NCBI GenBank assembly: GCA_964599655.1
Contig: CAZRGV010000141.1
Coordinates: 1 to 15,268, forward strand
Length of the DNA: 15,268 nt
Direction of reading: 5' to 3'
Source of the DNA: CAZRGV01 sp964599655
GTDB lineage: Bacteria; Planctomycetota; Planctomycetia; Isosphaerales; Isosphaeraceae
Positions 15,002-15,268 of this stretch are shown piece by piece. Every line of letters starts with the position of its first letter. Position 1 is the first letter of the stretch. Made by a program: the position numbers and the translations under genes. Below the pieces are notes generated by a model. The model searched no databases. It had not been told where the DNA came from and saw only the letters and a program-made list of their open reading frames with translations.

Positions 15002-15019
15002 CGACGCGCCGCCGCGTCG
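15002..15019. repeat. Inverted repeat with CGACGCG core (copy 1)
   Basis: CGACGCG-CCGC-CGCGTCG is a perfect 7-bp stem with a 4-base loop. It lies in the 355-base stretch (14875-15229) between trxB and the right-edge gene, where no gene was found. The same 7-mer recurs in the inverted repeat at 15102-15131. Confidence 0.5.
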
Positions 15020-15101
15020 GCCATGGGCGAAAACCACGCTCAGAGGGCCGACCGAGGGAGGAGAACCGTCCCCGGAACGACCCCGAGGCTCCCGGGACCG
15101 A

Positions 15102-15131
15102 GTCGCGTCGTGGAACGGTCGGCGACGCGAC
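15102..15131. repeat. Inverted repeat with CGACGCG core (copy 2)
   Basis: GTCGCGTCG (15102-15110) and CGACGCGAC (15123-15131) form a perfect 9-bp inverted repeat with a 12-base loop. The arms contain the same CGACGCG/CGCGTCG 7-mers as the repeat 100 bases to the left. It could help end transcription of the right-edge gene or act as a binding site; there is no T-run. Confidence 0.5.
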
Positions 15132-15182
15132 GTAACCCTTGATTGGATCGTGGGTTCCGATGCCATTCGACGACCTGGCGGA

Positions 15183-15197
15183 GTCGGGGTTCCCGAC
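15183..15197 (-). terminator. Stem-loop after the right-edge gene
   Basis: GTCGGG-GTT-CCCGAC is a perfect 6-bp GC-rich stem with a 3-base loop, about 32 bases beyond the stop of the presumed minus-strand gene at the right edge. There is no T-run. It is a plausible terminator only if that gene is real. Confidence 0.25.
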
Positions 15198-15229
15198 GGG
15201 TTCGGTGCCGGCGCGCCGCATCGGGGCGA

Positions 15230-15268
15230 TCAGCCGCCGAGGAGTTTTTTCAGGGCCCGGCGCTCGCG
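15230..15268 (-). CDS. Possible 3' end of an unidentified gene (partial)
   Basis: A minus-strand frame entering from the right edge ends R-E-R-R-A-L-K-K-L-L-G-G-stop. Ten of its twelve third positions are G/C, and the basic amphipathic ending is protein-like. The direction agrees with the neighbours, and stem-loops follow it. Twelve residues do not identify a family. The alternative is a plus-strand frame from ATG 15160 (MPFDDLAESGFPTG...) that also stays open to the edge but loses third-position G/C near its end. Confidence 0.35.
   Translation of the reverse strand, partial: RERRALKKLLGG

Noticed and set aside
1..15268. tRNA, rRNA, CRISPR arrays, insertion sequences, phage or defence genes
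   Set aside because: Looked for on both strands by eye; no cloverleaf-like sequence, spaced repeats, transposase or terminal repeats were recognised.

Overview
The window is GC-rich bacterial chromosome with the hallmarks of a planctomycete, most likely of the Isosphaeraceae type. The best single indicator is a SpoVG protein with a four-cysteine zinc-ribbon inserted into its core, next to ispE. The strong G/C bias at third codon positions and the GlgE-type glycogen genes fit as well. The organism assignment is inference; no rRNA or tRNA gene was recognised. All genes except one (archease) lie on the minus strand.

Layout, left to right. (1) 1-5818 is an alpha-glucan cluster, transcribed right to left: glgE (maltosyltransferase), mak (stand-alone maltokinase), glgB (branching enzyme), then the first 19 codons of another gene that overlaps glgB by ATGA and looks like treZ. 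Together these make maltose-1-phosphate, polymerise it into linear alpha-1,4-glucan and branch it. The trehalose synthase (TreS) that normally feeds maltose to Mak is not in the window. (2) 5819-7098 holds a 371-base gap, with one weak small-peptide candidate, and an alpha/beta-hydrolase of the membrane-anchored BEM46/ABHD17-like type. (3) 7245-8976 is an ispE-spoVG operon ending in a strong 12-bp stem-loop; a short upstream ORF may be translationally coupled to ispE. (4) 9220-10394 is a divergent pair, a small TPR-like protein (-) and archease (+), around an AT-rich promoter region. (5) 10424-13537 holds a PfkB-family sugar kinase with its own predicted promoter, and ftsH. The ftsH gene is cut by a run of 27 N whose length does not preserve the frame. 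(6) 13834-14865 is thioredoxin reductase with a predicted promoter. It is followed by 355 bases of inverted-repeat-rich DNA and probably the last 12 codons of another minus-strand gene at the right edge.

This is mainly housekeeping and storage metabolism. No mobile element, CRISPR array, defence system or secondary-metabolite cluster was seen. The points most worth a second look are the mis-sized assembly gap in ftsH, the Zn-ribbon SpoVG, the TreS-less GlgE cluster, the possible coupled leader ORF of ispE, and the small inverted repeats and promoters listed below.
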